18,554 nt of DNA from Methanobacterium sp. UBA279 (GCA_002502855.1 DAQK01000023.1:1-18554), one strand, 5' to 3'; numbered from the stretch's first letter, positions 6,765-15,199 are shown. Notes: generated from the sequence alone by a model not told the origin. A program made the numbers and translations.

Positions 6765-8414
6765 ATGCCAGTTATAAATTTCACTTACCAAAATCTCAAC
6801 GAACTATTAGGCATCTCCATCGATAAAGGGGAGCTCATCGACCTGTTACCCATGATAGGGAGCGATATAGAAGATTACGATGATGAAAATTTGAAGGTGG
6901 AATTTTTCCCCAACCGACCGGATCACTATTCTGTGGAGGGAATAGCCCGTACACTGAAGGGATTCCTTCAAATTGAGAGGGGAATCCCCCACTATGACCT
7001 AACCCCTTCCGGTACCAGCATAACCGTTGACCCGGGACTGGCCAATATAAGGCCATACACATCCTGCGCCCTGGTAGAGGATATTAATCTAGACGATGAT
7101 AAACTGGTGCAGATCATGGAGTTCCAGGAAGACCTGCACTGGGTATTAGGTCGGGACCGTAAAAAGGTAGCCATAGGCATACATAACCTGGACGTTCTGA
7201 CCCCGCCTTTCTATTACAAAGCCGCCGACCCGCTTACAACTTCCTTCGTAGCACTGGATACAGATGAGGAGATGAACCTCAAAGAGATACTGGAAAACCA
7301 TAAAAAAGGCCGTGCATACGCCCATATAATCGATAAATTCGATAAATATCCTTTATTAATAGATTCGGAAGATAACGTACTATCCATGCCCCCCATAATA
7401 AATGGAGAGCTCACCAAACTAACCGCCGATACGAAAAATGTATTTGTGGATGTAACTGGTACTGATAAAAAGGCGGTGGACCACACCTTAAACATAATAA
7501 CCACTTCATTCGCCGAGTCCGGCGCAAAAATAAAGACCATGAATGTCATCTACCCCAATGAGACCCGGACACTACCAGATTTAACACCTAAAAAGAAGAT
7601 TTTAAGGGTGGAAAATGCCCAGCGGATGATAGGTATTGATTCATCCCGGGATGAGATCATAGGGATGCTCCGCCGGGTGAGGTTAGATGCTGATGCCTTA
7701 AATGAAGATGAAATCGAGGTGTCCATACCGCCCTACCGCATCGATGTACTGCACGAGGTGGACATCATAGAGAACGTGGCAATTGGCTATGACTTCAGGA
7801 AGATCAGGGCCCGGTTGCCCGATGTGGCTACTGTAGCATCGGAAGATCCCCATAAAGCATTCGAAAACAGGGTACGGGAGATAATGATTGGCTACGGCTT
7901 CTACGAGGTGATGAGCCTTATGCTCACCAGCGAGGAGCAGCACTATCAGAAGATGAACCTAACAGAGGATGAGAGGGTGGTAGTTGCCCAGCCCATCAGC
8001 CAGGACAGGACCATGATCCGGAAAAGCCTCCTGAATGGTTTGATGGAATTTTTAGAGGACAACACACACGAAGAACTCCCCCAGAAAATATTTGAAGTAG
8101 GCGAAGTAGTCTATCTCGATAAAGCCACAGAAACCCGTACCAGGGGAGTGAGTAAGCTCGCCGCACTGGTAACCCATTCCACAGCAAATTTCACGGAGAT
8201 AAAATCCTTAACCGCATCATTAATCAGCAACCTGGGATTAAAGATGACAGTAAAACCACTTGATCATCCCTCATTTATAAAGGGAAGATGTGCAGAAGTA
8301 GTTACCAAAGGGGATAAGGTAAAAGGCTTCTTTGGAGAAGTTAGTCCACTGGTTATTTCTAACTTCAACCTGGAATATCCTGTGGTAGCATTTGAATTAG
8401 AATTCAACCATTAA
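6765..8414 (+). CDS. pheT: phenylalanyl-tRNA synthetase beta subunit, archaeal type
   Basis: The beta chain of the heterotetrameric class II PheRS. It contacts tRNA-Phe, carries the editing site, and supports the alpha-chain active site. The 549-residue length and the lack of an N-terminal EMAP-type tRNA-binding domain fit the archaeal/eukaryotic form. Seen: the B1-type FFPNRPDHYSVEGIAR (47-62), a B3/B4 region with editing fold (about 90-265), a B5 domain containing SIPPYRIDVLHEVDIIENVAIGYDF (320-344), and a degenerate synthetase core from about 360 to the end (VREIMIGYGFYEV, FEVGEVVY). ATG at 6765 has GGAG eight bases upstream; another ATG at 6760 is out of frame. pheS is not in this window, so the subunits are encoded apart or pheS lies outside it. 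Confidence 0.96.
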   Translation: MPVINFTYQNLNELLGISIDKGELIDLLPMIGSDIEDYDDENLKVEFFPNRPDHYSVEGIARTLKGFLQIERGIPHYDLTPSGTSITVDPGLANIRPYTSCALVEDINLDDDKLVQIMEFQEDLHWVLGRDRKKVAIGIHNLDVLTPPFYYKAADPLTTSFVALDTDEEMNLKEILENHKKGRAYAHIIDKFDKYPLLIDSEDNVLSMPPIINGELTKLTADTKNVFVDVTGTDKKAVDHTLNIITTSFAESGAKIKTMNVIYPNETRTLPDLTPKKKILRVENAQRMIGIDSSRDEIIGMLRRVRLDADALNEDEIEVSIPPYRIDVLHEVDIIENVAIGYDFRKIRARLPDVATVASEDPHKAFENRVREIMIGYGFYEVMSLMLTSEEQHYQKMNLTEDERVVVAQPISQDRTMIRKSLLNGLMEFLEDNTHEELPQKIFEVGEVVYLDKATETRTRGVSKLAALVTHSTANFTEIKSLTASLISNLGLKMTVKPLDHPSFIKGRCAEVVTKGDKVKGFFGEVSPLVISNFNLEYPVVAFELEFNH

Positions 8415-8455
8415 TGAGATGATGGTGATCTGGAGAAGATTAAATTTACAACGGG

Positions 8456-8898
8456 GTGCGAGGGTTGAAAGAAGGTAACAAGCCCAGACCATAGCATTCA
8501 TGGCTGGTTACCTGATCCTTTTGTTCATGTATGCGGTGGGTGTTTACGACTTCATCATGATTCACAGCAGTAATGCGGGAAGAATATATACTTAGAAACT
8601 TTGCACCATCAGCCGTTGCATATTTTGCAAACTATCCTCTTCTGCCTCTTTGCTTTGGGGTGCTGAATCTTGCCGTGGGTATTGGTGTTCCCATATTGTT
8701 GTTGCTACGTTAAAAAATCGCAGTATGGGTTGCCCTCACTTCGGGGGGTAGCAGATCTGGTTTTTGATGTTTATATCCTTCACCTTCCTGAACCGCTTGG
8801 ATGCCCTCGGCGCCCAAACTACTGCGTTTGATATAGGAATCGCGATTATAACCTTTCTGGGGTTTGCCTATTGCTATTGGTATTTTTTATACAGATAA
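8456..8898 (+). pseudogene. decayed membrane-protein gene with multiple frameshifts
   Basis: Between pheT and the Nudix gene no intact frame exists, but pieces of hydrophobic protein follow one another in shifting frames on the plus strand. LKEGNKPRP starts at 8465. FMAGYLILLFMYAVGVYDF starts at 8497 in another frame. YILRNFAPSAVAYFANYPL, followed by a hydrophobic stretch ending VGIGVPILLLLR, runs from 8585 to a stop at 8711. LRGVADLVFDVYI follows in a third frame. From 8767 to the stop at 8896-8898 comes FISFTFLNRLDALGAQTTAFD and a further hydrophobic helix. Together they would give a protein of about 140 residues with four membrane segments. At least three frameshifts and one stop are needed, so this is a dead gene or an error-rich stretch. 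I cannot name the family. Confidence 0.7.
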
Positions 8899-9066
8899 CC
8901 AAAAAGAAATAGAGCACAAATTATAGGGTACAGTTAAGCTTTAAAATAGGATGGAATTTTATACGTTATTATATTTAGTGTATTTTTATTTATTCCAATC
9001 CACTATGTGGTTATCTTTTTAATTAGAAATTTTAAGGTTTTATAGATATTATAAAAATATGTTTAT
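8899..9066. other. AT-rich spacer between convergent units
   Basis: This short AT-rich stretch lies between the broken membrane-protein gene and the Nudix stop codon. It has several T-runs on each strand that could serve as archaeal oligo-T terminators, but no single one stands out, and I see nothing else in it. Confidence 0.4.
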
Positions 9067-9570
9067 TCACCGCTTACCCCACAACCTGTCCACAGAAGCG
9101 CCTAAAGTTTTAATTACAGTATTGGACAGACTACCCTCAGAACCTTCTTCCTTTTCAACTTCATCTTCTTGTTTTTCACTGCCTTTGATGAAGTATTCCA
9201 GCCAGTCGGCTAACTCGTAGTCCTTCAGGTTCTCGAAAAATTCCCACGCGTATCCCTCGTGTTCACTGCTGATTTTCAGCTCGCCACCCACGATCTTACC
9301 GGACATGATGATGTGGACCGCTCTGATCAAGGGTAGATTCTGCTGGGAAGCACCAACTACGGTATCCAGAGTAATTGTCAGACCGGTCTCCTCTTCAACC
9401 TCTCTTATAAGGGCTTGATCGAAGGGTTCTCCCTGGTCAACCTTTCCCCCTGGAAGCTCCCATTTACCAGGATTGGTCTTGGAATCCACAGACCTCTTTA
9501 AAATGAGTATCTTGTCGTCATCATCGATGATTATGGCCCGCACTGCCAGGCCGAAAACATATTCTATCAA
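9067..9570 (-). CDS. Nudix hydrolase
   Basis: A Nudix-family pyrophosphohydrolase; the likely substrate is a nucleoside diphosphate derivative, not defined by sequence. The Nudix box is complete at residues 42-64: Gly42, Glu48, then REVEEETGL (Arg56, Glu57, Glu60, Glu61, Gly63), with GKWELPGG just ahead. The first 130 residues make the whole domain. They are followed by an acidic linker (EKQEDEVEKEEGSEG, about 132-146) and a short C-terminal segment (TVIKTLGASVDRLWGKR) that is not part of the usual fold. The start is a TTG at 9570 with AGGTAG upstream; no in-frame ATG is close to the first strand. The YjbQ-family gene is 76 bases upstream on the same strand. A MutT-type cleaning role is possible but not shown. 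Confidence 0.88.
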   Translation of the reverse strand: MIEYVFGLAVRAIIIDDDDKILILKRSVDSKTNPGKWELPGGKVDQGEPFDQALIREVEEETGLTITLDTVVGASQQNLPLIRAVHIIMSGKIVGGELKISSEHEGYAWEFFENLKDYELADWLEYFIKGSEKQEDEVEKEEGSEGSLSNTVIKTLGASVDRLWGKR

Positions 9571-9646
9571 CTTATCTACCTGTCCAGTTTAAATATGATA
9601 TTCTTAATTCTTATTTAATTTTATTCTCCTAATTTCTTGATTAATT

Positions 9647-10057
9647 TTATTCCCCCATAATGGTTATAGTTATTCTCCGATTCCGTGGACCATCCATATC
9701 CAGGAAGAAAACACTCTGCCAGGTCCCCAGATCCATGGAGCCGTTTTCAAAGGGAATTGTCTCGTTGTTGCCGATGATGAACGAGCGCAGGTGAGAATCG
9801 GCGTTATTATCGATCCGGTTGTGTTTGTAATTATTCCCGGTGGGGATGAGTGATTCTATCAGGTTCTGGTAGTCTTCAAGTAGGCCTGATTCATTCTCGT
9901 TTATGAAAATTGCTGAGGTGGAGTGTTTGCTGTAAATATTCGCCAGACCCTTTCTTAAACCGCTTTCTGCCAGTGCAGCGTCGATGTTACGGGTGATGTC
10001 TATTATCTGCACCCGTTTGGATGTTTCAAGTTCTAATATTTCCGTTAAAATTTGCAT
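9647..10057 (-). CDS. YjbQ/UPF0047 family protein
   Basis: A small cytoplasmic protein of the YjbQ (UPF0047) family, 136 residues, the usual length. Family members are often annotated as secondary thiamine-phosphate synthases on the basis of weak activity; the true physiological role is not settled. Seen: HSTSAIFINENE (45-56), HNRIDNNADSHLRS (79-92), the GTWQ motif (111-114) and DGPRNR (122-127), which are the conserved His/Asp positions of the family. I chose ATG at 10057, giving MQILTEIL, because GGAAGGGG lies directly upstream on the minus strand. The upstream ATG at 10072 sits inside that ribosome site and would add five residues. It may be cotranscribed with the Nudix gene downstream. 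Confidence 0.92.
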   Translation of the reverse strand: MQILTEILELETSKRVQIIDITRNIDAALAESGLRKGLANIYSKHSTSAIFINENESGLLEDYQNLIESLIPTGNNYKHNRIDNNADSHLRSFIIGNNETIPFENGSMDLGTWQSVFFLDMDGPRNRRITITIMGE

Positions 10058-10185
10058 ATAATCCCCTTCCATTATAGTGTATATTATTGTTTTAAAAAAG
10101 GAAGGATTTATAATTTGATGAAAGTTAATCGAAAAAAGGAGGAAATGTTACAAAAAATAAAGAAGGAAATTTAAAATAAACTGAG

Positions 10186-10650
10186 TTATAACTGTGACTC
10201 TATCTCGTTTTCATCCATTATCCTCTCACAGTAATAGCATCTGAGTATGACTGGCCCCTTACTGATAGTATAAAAGCAGGTGGTAACCGGTTCTTCAGTG
10301 TTGGTGATGCAGTTGGGGTTCTGGCACTTAAGGATGTCCTTGATCTCATCGAGAAGGTTGACCTTACCCTTATCTACGATTTCATAGTCTCTAATTATGT
10401 TTATGGTGGCCTTAGGGGCGATGAGGGCTATCTGATCCAGTTCCTTTGGTGCCAGTTCCCTTCCTTCGATTTTCACTATGTCTTTACTTCCCATCTGGGA
10501 GGATTTCACGTTCATGGCGATGGTCACCGCTGTTTCCTGGCTGGGCAGGCCCAGGATCTTAAGGACACTGAGGGCTTTGTTTGCTTTGATATGGTCTATC
10601 ACCGTCCCATTCTTGATGGGTTTAACCTTCAGTTCCTTTGGTGCTTTCAT
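10186..10650 (-). CDS. pyrI: aspartate carbamoyltransferase regulatory chain
   Basis: The zinc-containing regulatory subunit of aspartate transcarbamoylase, which binds nucleotide effectors and links catalytic trimers. Seen: NGTVIDHI (14-21) in the allosteric domain, GSKDIVKIEGREL (54-66), and LIAPKATINIIRDYEIV. The four zinc cysteines at 109, 114, 138 and 141 (CQNPNC and CYYC) are at the same residue numbers as in the Escherichia coli protein, which supports the ATG at 10650 as start. The ribosome site GAAGG is unusually close to the ATG. The catalytic gene pyrB is not adjacent, so here pyrI stands alone between the YjbQ gene and secD. An inverted repeat and TATA-like sequences lie upstream at 10690-10740 and may control it. 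Confidence 0.96.
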   Translation of the reverse strand: MKAPKELKVKPIKNGTVIDHIKANKALSVLKILGLPSQETAVTIAMNVKSSQMGSKDIVKIEGRELAPKELDQIALIAPKATINIIRDYEIVDKGKVNLLDEIKDILKCQNPNCITNTEEPVTTCFYTISKGPVILRCYYCERIMDENEIESQL

Positions 10651-10711
10651 CCTTCTAAACCCGTTCCTTAGGTGTTTACATCCTTTTAAATCCTTTTTAT
10701 AATATTATATC

Positions 10712-10740
10712 AGGCAAATAATATAAATTACTATTTGCCT
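10712..10740. promoter_or_regulatory. perfect inverted repeat at secD stop / pyrI upstream region
   Basis: AGGCAAATA (10712-10720) and TATTTGCCT (10732-10740) form a perfect 9-bp inverted repeat with an 11-base AT-rich loop. One arm covers the last codons and stop of secD. On the minus strand it is followed by a TATA-like tract (TATAATATTATAAAA, about 10695-10709) and then pyrI. It could be an operator for pyrI, or a stem at the 3' end of the secF-secD message. There is no oligo-T run directly after the stem, so a classical terminator is less likely. Confidence 0.6.
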
Positions 10741-12044
10741 CCGTACATCATCTCCATGAATTTGGCGTACACTGGCCTGGTGACGAATATACCCACCAGT
10801 ATGCCTATGATGGTGGTGATGGCGAAACCAGTAAGCACACCTATACCGGTGGCTCCCCTGGTAAATCCAACGTACGCCACGGGTAACATGGCTGCGATGA
10901 GGGTTGCTGCAGCGGCGTATATGATGAAGAACGCACTTCTTATCCTTACCCTGAACCCGGTGAACCTCTTGGTGACCTTAGATTTCCTGGCACCGGTTTT
11001 TGCTTGCTTACCTTTCTTACCCTTTTTGGCCTTCTTGGGTTTCTTAGTTTTCCGGGAGGTGGATTCTTTGTCCTGGTCTTTACCCTTCAAGATCTCATCG
11101 GTGATGATGATCTGATCGTCAACTCCCGTTCCTATAGCGGCTATTATACCTGCTATAGCGGCCAGGTCTATGTTCTGACGTATTACCGTGGCAATTCCCA
11201 GGATAAGTATCAGTTCAGCAACACTGGTAAATATTATGGGGAAAACCAGCTTAGGATCGCGATATTTAAGGAATATAATAATTGATATCACGATCAGGGC
11301 TAACCCACCAGCTATTAAGGCCCCAGTTTTAAACTGTTCACCCAAGTTCGCCGATACAGTGCTAATACCAGTTATACTTACCGATACAGGTAATGAACCT
11401 GACTGCAGGATGGTCTGGATATTCTTGGCCTGATCCTGAGCTTCGGTAGATGAATTCTCCGTACCAGTAATTTCCACATCTGTGGAGGCTACTCCATTGG
11501 CCAGTCCCTCAGTTAACTCTGGAGAAGACACCAACTGACCATCAAGGTACATATCCACTGGTTGGCCAGCCTTACCCTGTGCAAGCTGAGCGAATTTATT
11601 AGCTGCTTCCGGGGTTATTGTAAAGGGAACATGCCAAGTGTTTCCTTCGATCACGTAGGCTTTTACTGTGGTGATGTCTGAACCCACCAGAACGGTTTCA
11701 TTACCTATCTTGGCCTCGAATTTACCCGGCGTACCCACCAGATCAGTCACTTCCTCTGGCTTAACACCGGCTATATCCACGATAACGTCCTGATCACCAC
11801 TGGCCCTTACCTGGACATCCTTGACACCGAAGGCGTTCAGACGCTTCTCCAAGACACTGGTTACAGTATTCATGGTGCCGGCATCCACTGGTTTTTCCAG
11901 GTGGATCTCTATCTGTGACCCTCCCTGAAGATCAAGGCCCTGCGGTACGCCTAAAATAGTGATGGCGGCCAGGCTACCAATTAGTAAAACGATGAGTAAT
12001 ATAACTCGATAATCTTTGAAAAATTCTGTTATTGATTCTTTCAT
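10731..12044 (-). CDS. secD: preprotein translocase accessory protein SecD
   Basis: An RND-like membrane protein that assists Sec-dependent export with SecF, probably using the proton or ion gradient. Seen: membrane segment 1 (13-31), the family motif GLDLQGGSQIEIHL (36-49), a large outer domain (about 50-235), and five C-terminal membrane segments beginning near residue 238. The D4-type motif GTGVDDQIIITDE (306-317) precedes a loop. That loop (about 320-361) carries an insert very rich in Lys (KKPKKAKKGKKGKQ), probably on the cytoplasmic side. The start ATG at 12044 overlaps the secF stop as ATGA, so the two are translationally coupled. The length of 437 residues is normal for archaeal SecD apart from the basic insert. 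Confidence 0.95.
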   Translation of the reverse strand: MKESITEFFKDYRVILLIVLLIGSLAAITILGVPQGLDLQGGSQIEIHLEKPVDAGTMNTVTSVLEKRLNAFGVKDVQVRASGDQDVIVDIAGVKPEEVTDLVGTPGKFEAKIGNETVLVGSDITTVKAYVIEGNTWHVPFTITPEAANKFAQLAQGKAGQPVDMYLDGQLVSSPELTEGLANGVASTDVEITGTENSSTEAQDQAKNIQTILQSGSLPVSVSITGISTVSANLGEQFKTGALIAGGLALIVISIIIFLKYRDPKLVFPIIFTSVAELILILGIATVIRQNIDLAAIAGIIAAIGTGVDDQIIITDEILKGKDQDKESTSRKTKKPKKAKKGKKGKQAKTGARKSKVTKRFTGFRVRIRSAFFIIYAAAATLIAAMLPVAYVGFTRGATGIGVLTGFAITTIIGILVGIFVTRPVYAKFMEMMYGGK

Positions 12045-12883
12045 CTTCTAGCCTCCATGTACAATCTTAACACTCCAAGGTTCATCAGCCAGGTGGCTAG
12101 TATATCTGCCACCAGTCCAATGATGAGCACCGAAGCTATCTGACTTAAAGTATGTGCAAAGGGCATGAAGAAAATCACCACCAGATACAGGGTGACCATG
12201 GAAGCTATGGCCGCTGCGGCCATGGTGAAACCGGTTTTCATGGCGTCAATAGCCCTTTCATTTATGGTTCCTTCCCTGCGTTTCAATACCCGTGTGGTTA
12301 ACAGGATATCTGTATCCACACTGTAACCGATAAGCATCAAAATCGCACCCACCGATGCCACAGATAAGGGTATTCCAAATAGAGACATACCACCCATGGC
12401 TATGACTATATCAGAAAACGCAGCCAGTATCACGGATATGGAAGGTACCAGTTCCCTAAATACTACGAAAACCGTGATGGCCATAAACAGGAAGGCGAAG
12501 GCTATGGCATAATAGACCTGTGTCAAAGCCCGTTCACTTAAAAGCGCCCCAACTGATTGGAGGCTTTCGATGGTTCCAACACCAGCAAGTACATTGGTTA
12601 ATTTAACAGCATCTGTCTCCCCAGCAATTTCCACTGTGGCCTTTTGGTTGACGATGGAGGTTACCTCCACCTGGTTGTTACCAATTCCATTTGAAATTAT
12701 GCTCTGGAGCTCCTGAGCACTGGTATCCTGCTGGAGATCTATAACAACATTTGTACCGCCCCTAAGGTCTATTCCCTGTGTTAAACCGTTGGTGGCAAGT
12801 AAAACCAGAGCAATCACCGTAATTATTACTGGGATTGCTATTAATGGCTTATATGAACTTAAAAATTTATCTACGTAGGACAT
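12041..12883 (-). CDS. secF: preprotein translocase accessory protein SecF
   Basis: The membrane partner of SecD in the Sec export machinery. It has 280 residues with six membrane segments: one near the N-terminus (about 12-30) and five from about 120 to 270. Between them is an outer domain starting with GIDLRGGT (37-44). The D4 motif GYSVDTDILLTTRVLKRR (186-203) is the classic SecF signature with conserved Asp. ATG at 12883 has a strong archaeal ribosome site, GGTGAT, four bases upstream. The order secF then secD with a 4-base ATGA overlap is also found in other archaea. The 264-base region upstream has no gene and carries two short direct repeats. Confidence 0.96.
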   Translation of the reverse strand: MSYVDKFLSSYKPLIAIPVIITVIALVLLATNGLTQGIDLRGGTNVVIDLQQDTSAQELQSIISNGIGNNQVEVTSIVNQKATVEIAGETDAVKLTNVLAGVGTIESLQSVGALLSERALTQVYYAIAFAFLFMAITVFVVFRELVPSISVILAAFSDIVIAMGGMSLFGIPLSVASVGAILMLIGYSVDTDILLTTRVLKRREGTINERAIDAMKTGFTMAAAAIASMVTLYLVVIFFMPFAHTLSQIASVLIIGLVADILATWLMNLGVLRLYMEARR

Positions 12884-12940
12884 TAAATCACCTGAATTTT
12901 CATAATTTCTTTAAAATAATTTACATGGTAGTGTGAATTA

Positions 12941-12980
12941 TTGGTAAATTTGAATATATTTTTGGTAAATTTTTGAATAC
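12941..12980. repeat. two direct repeats upstream of secF
   Basis: TTGGTAAATTTGAATA at 12941 recurs as TTGGTAAATTTTTGAATA at 12962. The starts are 21 bases apart, close to two helix turns. They lie about 60-100 bases above the secF start, where an operator could be. The DNA is AT-rich, so chance or slippage is also possible. Confidence 0.5.
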
Positions 12981-13086
12981 ATCGATGAATCTCTTCCTTT
13001 TTCCATCTTCAACTTTTCCTTAATATATATTGTTAATTTATAAAAACTTGTTATTTTTGAATTTTACCGGGTATTTGATTAAAGAT

Positions 13087-13103
13087 AAAAAAATTTTAAA
13101 AAG
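13087..13103 (-). terminator. oligo-T terminator candidate after argC
   Basis: Read in the argC direction this tract is CTTTTTAAAATTTTTTT, a T-rich run 45-60 bases after the argC stop. Archaeal RNA polymerase can terminate at such runs without a stem. The call rests on base composition only. Confidence 0.35.
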
Positions 13104-13147
13104 AAATACTGGATTTCCCGGTATTCATCACGGGTGTAATTTCAGGA

Positions 13148-14158
13148 TTAGGGGTGTAATCCCAGGTATTCCAGTGATTCGGTTTCTTTAAAGGCGTACA
13201 TGATGTTCATGTTGTGTATGGCCTGTCCTGATGCTCCTTTGACCATGTTATCGATACTGGAACCTATAACCAGTCTTCCGTTTTCATCCTGTTCGAAGAT
13301 TCCGATGTGACAGTAGTTGGAACCCCGTACCGAACTCAATCTGGGGATTTCACCCACATCCAAAACATTCACGAAGGGTTCTCCTTTATAATAGTTGTCG
13401 TATAATTCCTTCACGTAGGAGGAGGTGACATCCTCCAGTGGGAATGCATGGACTGTGCTCAGTATTCCCCGGATAACAGGTACCAGGTGGGGTGTAAAGT
13501 GTACAGTTACATCACCAAATTTGGACAGTTTTTCCTGGATCTCCGGAGCGTGACGATGGTTAGTAACCAGATAGGGGATTACGTTGTCTGCGACGTTGGT
13601 GTACATAGTGGTCTCTGACGGTTTAACACCAGCACCACTCACCCCTGTCTTGGCATCGACGATGACCCGATCAACCAGATTCTCAGCAACCAACGGCAGA
13701 CTGGCTAATATGGCTCCTGTAGGGAAGCATCCCGGGTTGGCCACCAGATCAGCTTTTTTAATCTCCTCACGGTATATTTCCGGCAGTCCATAGACTGCTC
13801 CCAGGGGGTGCTCATGTTTTAATCCATACCACTTCTCATAAACGTTTATATCATCGAAACGGTAATCACCGCTTAAATCGATTACCTTAATCCCCTTCCC
13901 CACCAGTGGGGGTACGATGTTCATGGACGCCCCATGTGGTGTTGCTGTGAAGACCAGATCAGCTTCCATATCTTCTGGTTTTACACTTTCAAATTTCAGA
14001 TCCGAATTCTGCAGGTGGGGATGGACCTTATGTATGGGCTGACCAGCCAACTTCCGGGAGGTGGCAACTGTGACCTCTGCCTGGGAGTGATTAGCCAGTA
14101 ACCGGATTAGTTCTCCGCCGGTGTAGCCACTAGCCCCTACTATGCCTATCTCTATCAA
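13148..14158 (-). CDS. argC: N-acetyl-gamma-glutamyl-phosphate reductase
   Basis: Reduces N-acetylglutamyl phosphate to the semialdehyde with NADPH, the third step of arginine synthesis. The 336 residues are normal length. Seen: nucleotide-binding GASGYTGGEL (8-17), TATPHGASM (71-79), the active site NPGCFPTGAIL with Cys144 (141-151), TGVSGAGVKPSE (171-182), and the second active-site motif HRHAPEI with His201/His203. The ATG at 14158 gives a start directly at the first strand (MIEIGIVGASG). No strong ribosome site is seen upstream (only AGGT some way off). argB is 72 bases upstream on the same strand and argJ is beyond it, so this is a partial arg cluster in the order J-B-C. Confidence 0.96.
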   Translation of the reverse strand: MIEIGIVGASGYTGGELIRLLANHSQAEVTVATSRKLAGQPIHKVHPHLQNSDLKFESVKPEDMEADLVFTATPHGASMNIVPPLVGKGIKVIDLSGDYRFDDINVYEKWYGLKHEHPLGAVYGLPEIYREEIKKADLVANPGCFPTGAILASLPLVAENLVDRVIVDAKTGVSGAGVKPSETTMYTNVADNVIPYLVTNHRHAPEIQEKLSKFGDVTVHFTPHLVPVIRGILSTVHAFPLEDVTSSYVKELYDNYYKGEPFVNVLDVGEIPRLSSVRGSNYCHIGIFEQDENGRLVIGSSIDNMVKGASGQAIHNMNIMYAFKETESLEYLGLHP

Positions 14159-14193
14159 ATTTAAAACCTACCTTGAATCTTGTGTGTAATTAT

Positions 14194-14245
14194 TTGTTTA
14201 TCTATTATTTAGTTATCAATTGTTTATCTTTCATTTAGTTATCAT
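14194..14245. repeat. 26-bp tandem duplication across the argB stop
   Basis: Positions 14194-14219 and 14220-14245 are two adjacent 26-base copies that match at 23 positions. The right-hand copy contains the last argB codons and stop (MITK and TGA at 14231-14245); the left copy lies in the argB-argC spacer. It looks like a small duplication of the gene end that has since drifted. Confidence 0.75.
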
Positions 14246-15109
14246 AGTCCCTATACCGCTCTTGGTGAATATTTCCAATAGCAGGGAGTGTTTTATCCGT
14301 CCGTCTATTATATGTGCAGATGAAACCCCGTTTTTCACGGCGTCCATGCAGGTCAGGACCTTAGGGAGCATTCCATCCTTAACTATGCCCTGTTCGATGA
14401 GTTCCCGTGTTTCATCCATATTCATCCTTCGAACCAGGCTCTCTGGATCATCAGGGTCTTCCAGAATTCCAGGTACATCGGTGAGTATGATTAACTTTTC
14501 CGCCCCTACATGGGAGGCTATATCACCAGCCACTGTATCAGCGTTAAGGTTCAGTGTTTCCCCACTTTCATCAACGCCTATAGGGGATATGATTGGTATA
14601 TAATCATTTGAGGTGAGAACATCGATTATCTCCGTGTTTATGGAGTCAATATCCCCCACCAAGCCCAGGTCGACTATCTTTTCTTCTCCGTTGTGGTCTA
14701 CCACCATATGGGGGGCGCGTTTGCGGGCTTTAATCAGAAGGTTATCTTTACCTGATATGCCCACCCCTTTACCTCCGTGGACTCCGATGTTGGAGACGAT
14801 CTCCGTGTTGATCTTCCCAACCAGGACCATCTTCACGATGTCCATGGTCTCCTGGTCGGTCACCCGTAGTCCTTCTATAAACTGGGGTTCCTTACCCAGT
14901 TTACTCATGGAGCGGGAGATTTCTGGTCCCCCACCATGGGTGACAATGGGCTGCATGCCCACATATTTTAAGAGCACTGTATCACGGGCGGTGGAGGTTT
15001 TAGCTTCGGCATCTATCATGGCATGGCCCCCGTACTTTATCATGATCTTCTTTTTATGGAATTTTTTGATGTAGGGCAGTGCTTCAACTAATATGTTGAC
15101 TGTTTCCAT
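14231..15109 (-). CDS. argB: acetylglutamate kinase
   Basis: Phosphorylates N-acetylglutamate, the second step of arginine synthesis; in many organisms it is the feedback-controlled step. Seen in the 292-residue chain: KYGGHAM (25-31), THGGGPEIS (57-65), the substrate loop EGLRVTDQETMD (79-90), LVGDIDSINTEI, and NLNADTVAGDIA, the nucleotide-binding kinase motif. The C-terminal part has GMLPKV and GVSSAHIIDGR, as usual. I prefer ATG at 15109 (METVNILVEA) because GAGG lies eight bases upstream on the minus strand. The ATG at 15148 adds 13 residues and has no ribosome site. argJ ends 90 bases upstream, so the genes may share a message or have separate promoters. Confidence 0.95.
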   Translation of the reverse strand: METVNILVEALPYIKKFHKKKIMIKYGGHAMIDAEAKTSTARDTVLLKYVGMQPIVTHGGGPEISRSMSKLGKEPQFIEGLRVTDQETMDIVKMVLVGKINTEIVSNIGVHGGKGVGISGKDNLLIKARKRAPHMVVDHNGEEKIVDLGLVGDIDSINTEIIDVLTSNDYIPIISPIGVDESGETLNLNADTVAGDIASHVGAEKLIILTDVPGILEDPDDPESLVRRMNMDETRELIEQGIVKDGMLPKVLTCMDAVKNGVSSAHIIDGRIKHSLLLEIFTKSGIGTMITK

Positions 15110-15199
15110 TTTATGAGCCTCAGTTTCGAATTTCTTCAATAGTACCATGTTTAATATCTTCTATAATCATTTTAATAATACTTTGCATGTGGAGGTCTC

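Noticed and set aside
10186..10650. Search for pyrB next to pyrI
   Set aside because: Neighbouring genes are a YjbQ-family gene and secD; no carbamoyltransferase motifs occur in the window.
13065..13123. Inverted TACCGGG/CCCGGTA pair after argC
   Set aside because: Arms are only 7 bases with a 45-base gap; this can arise by chance and no T-run directly follows it.
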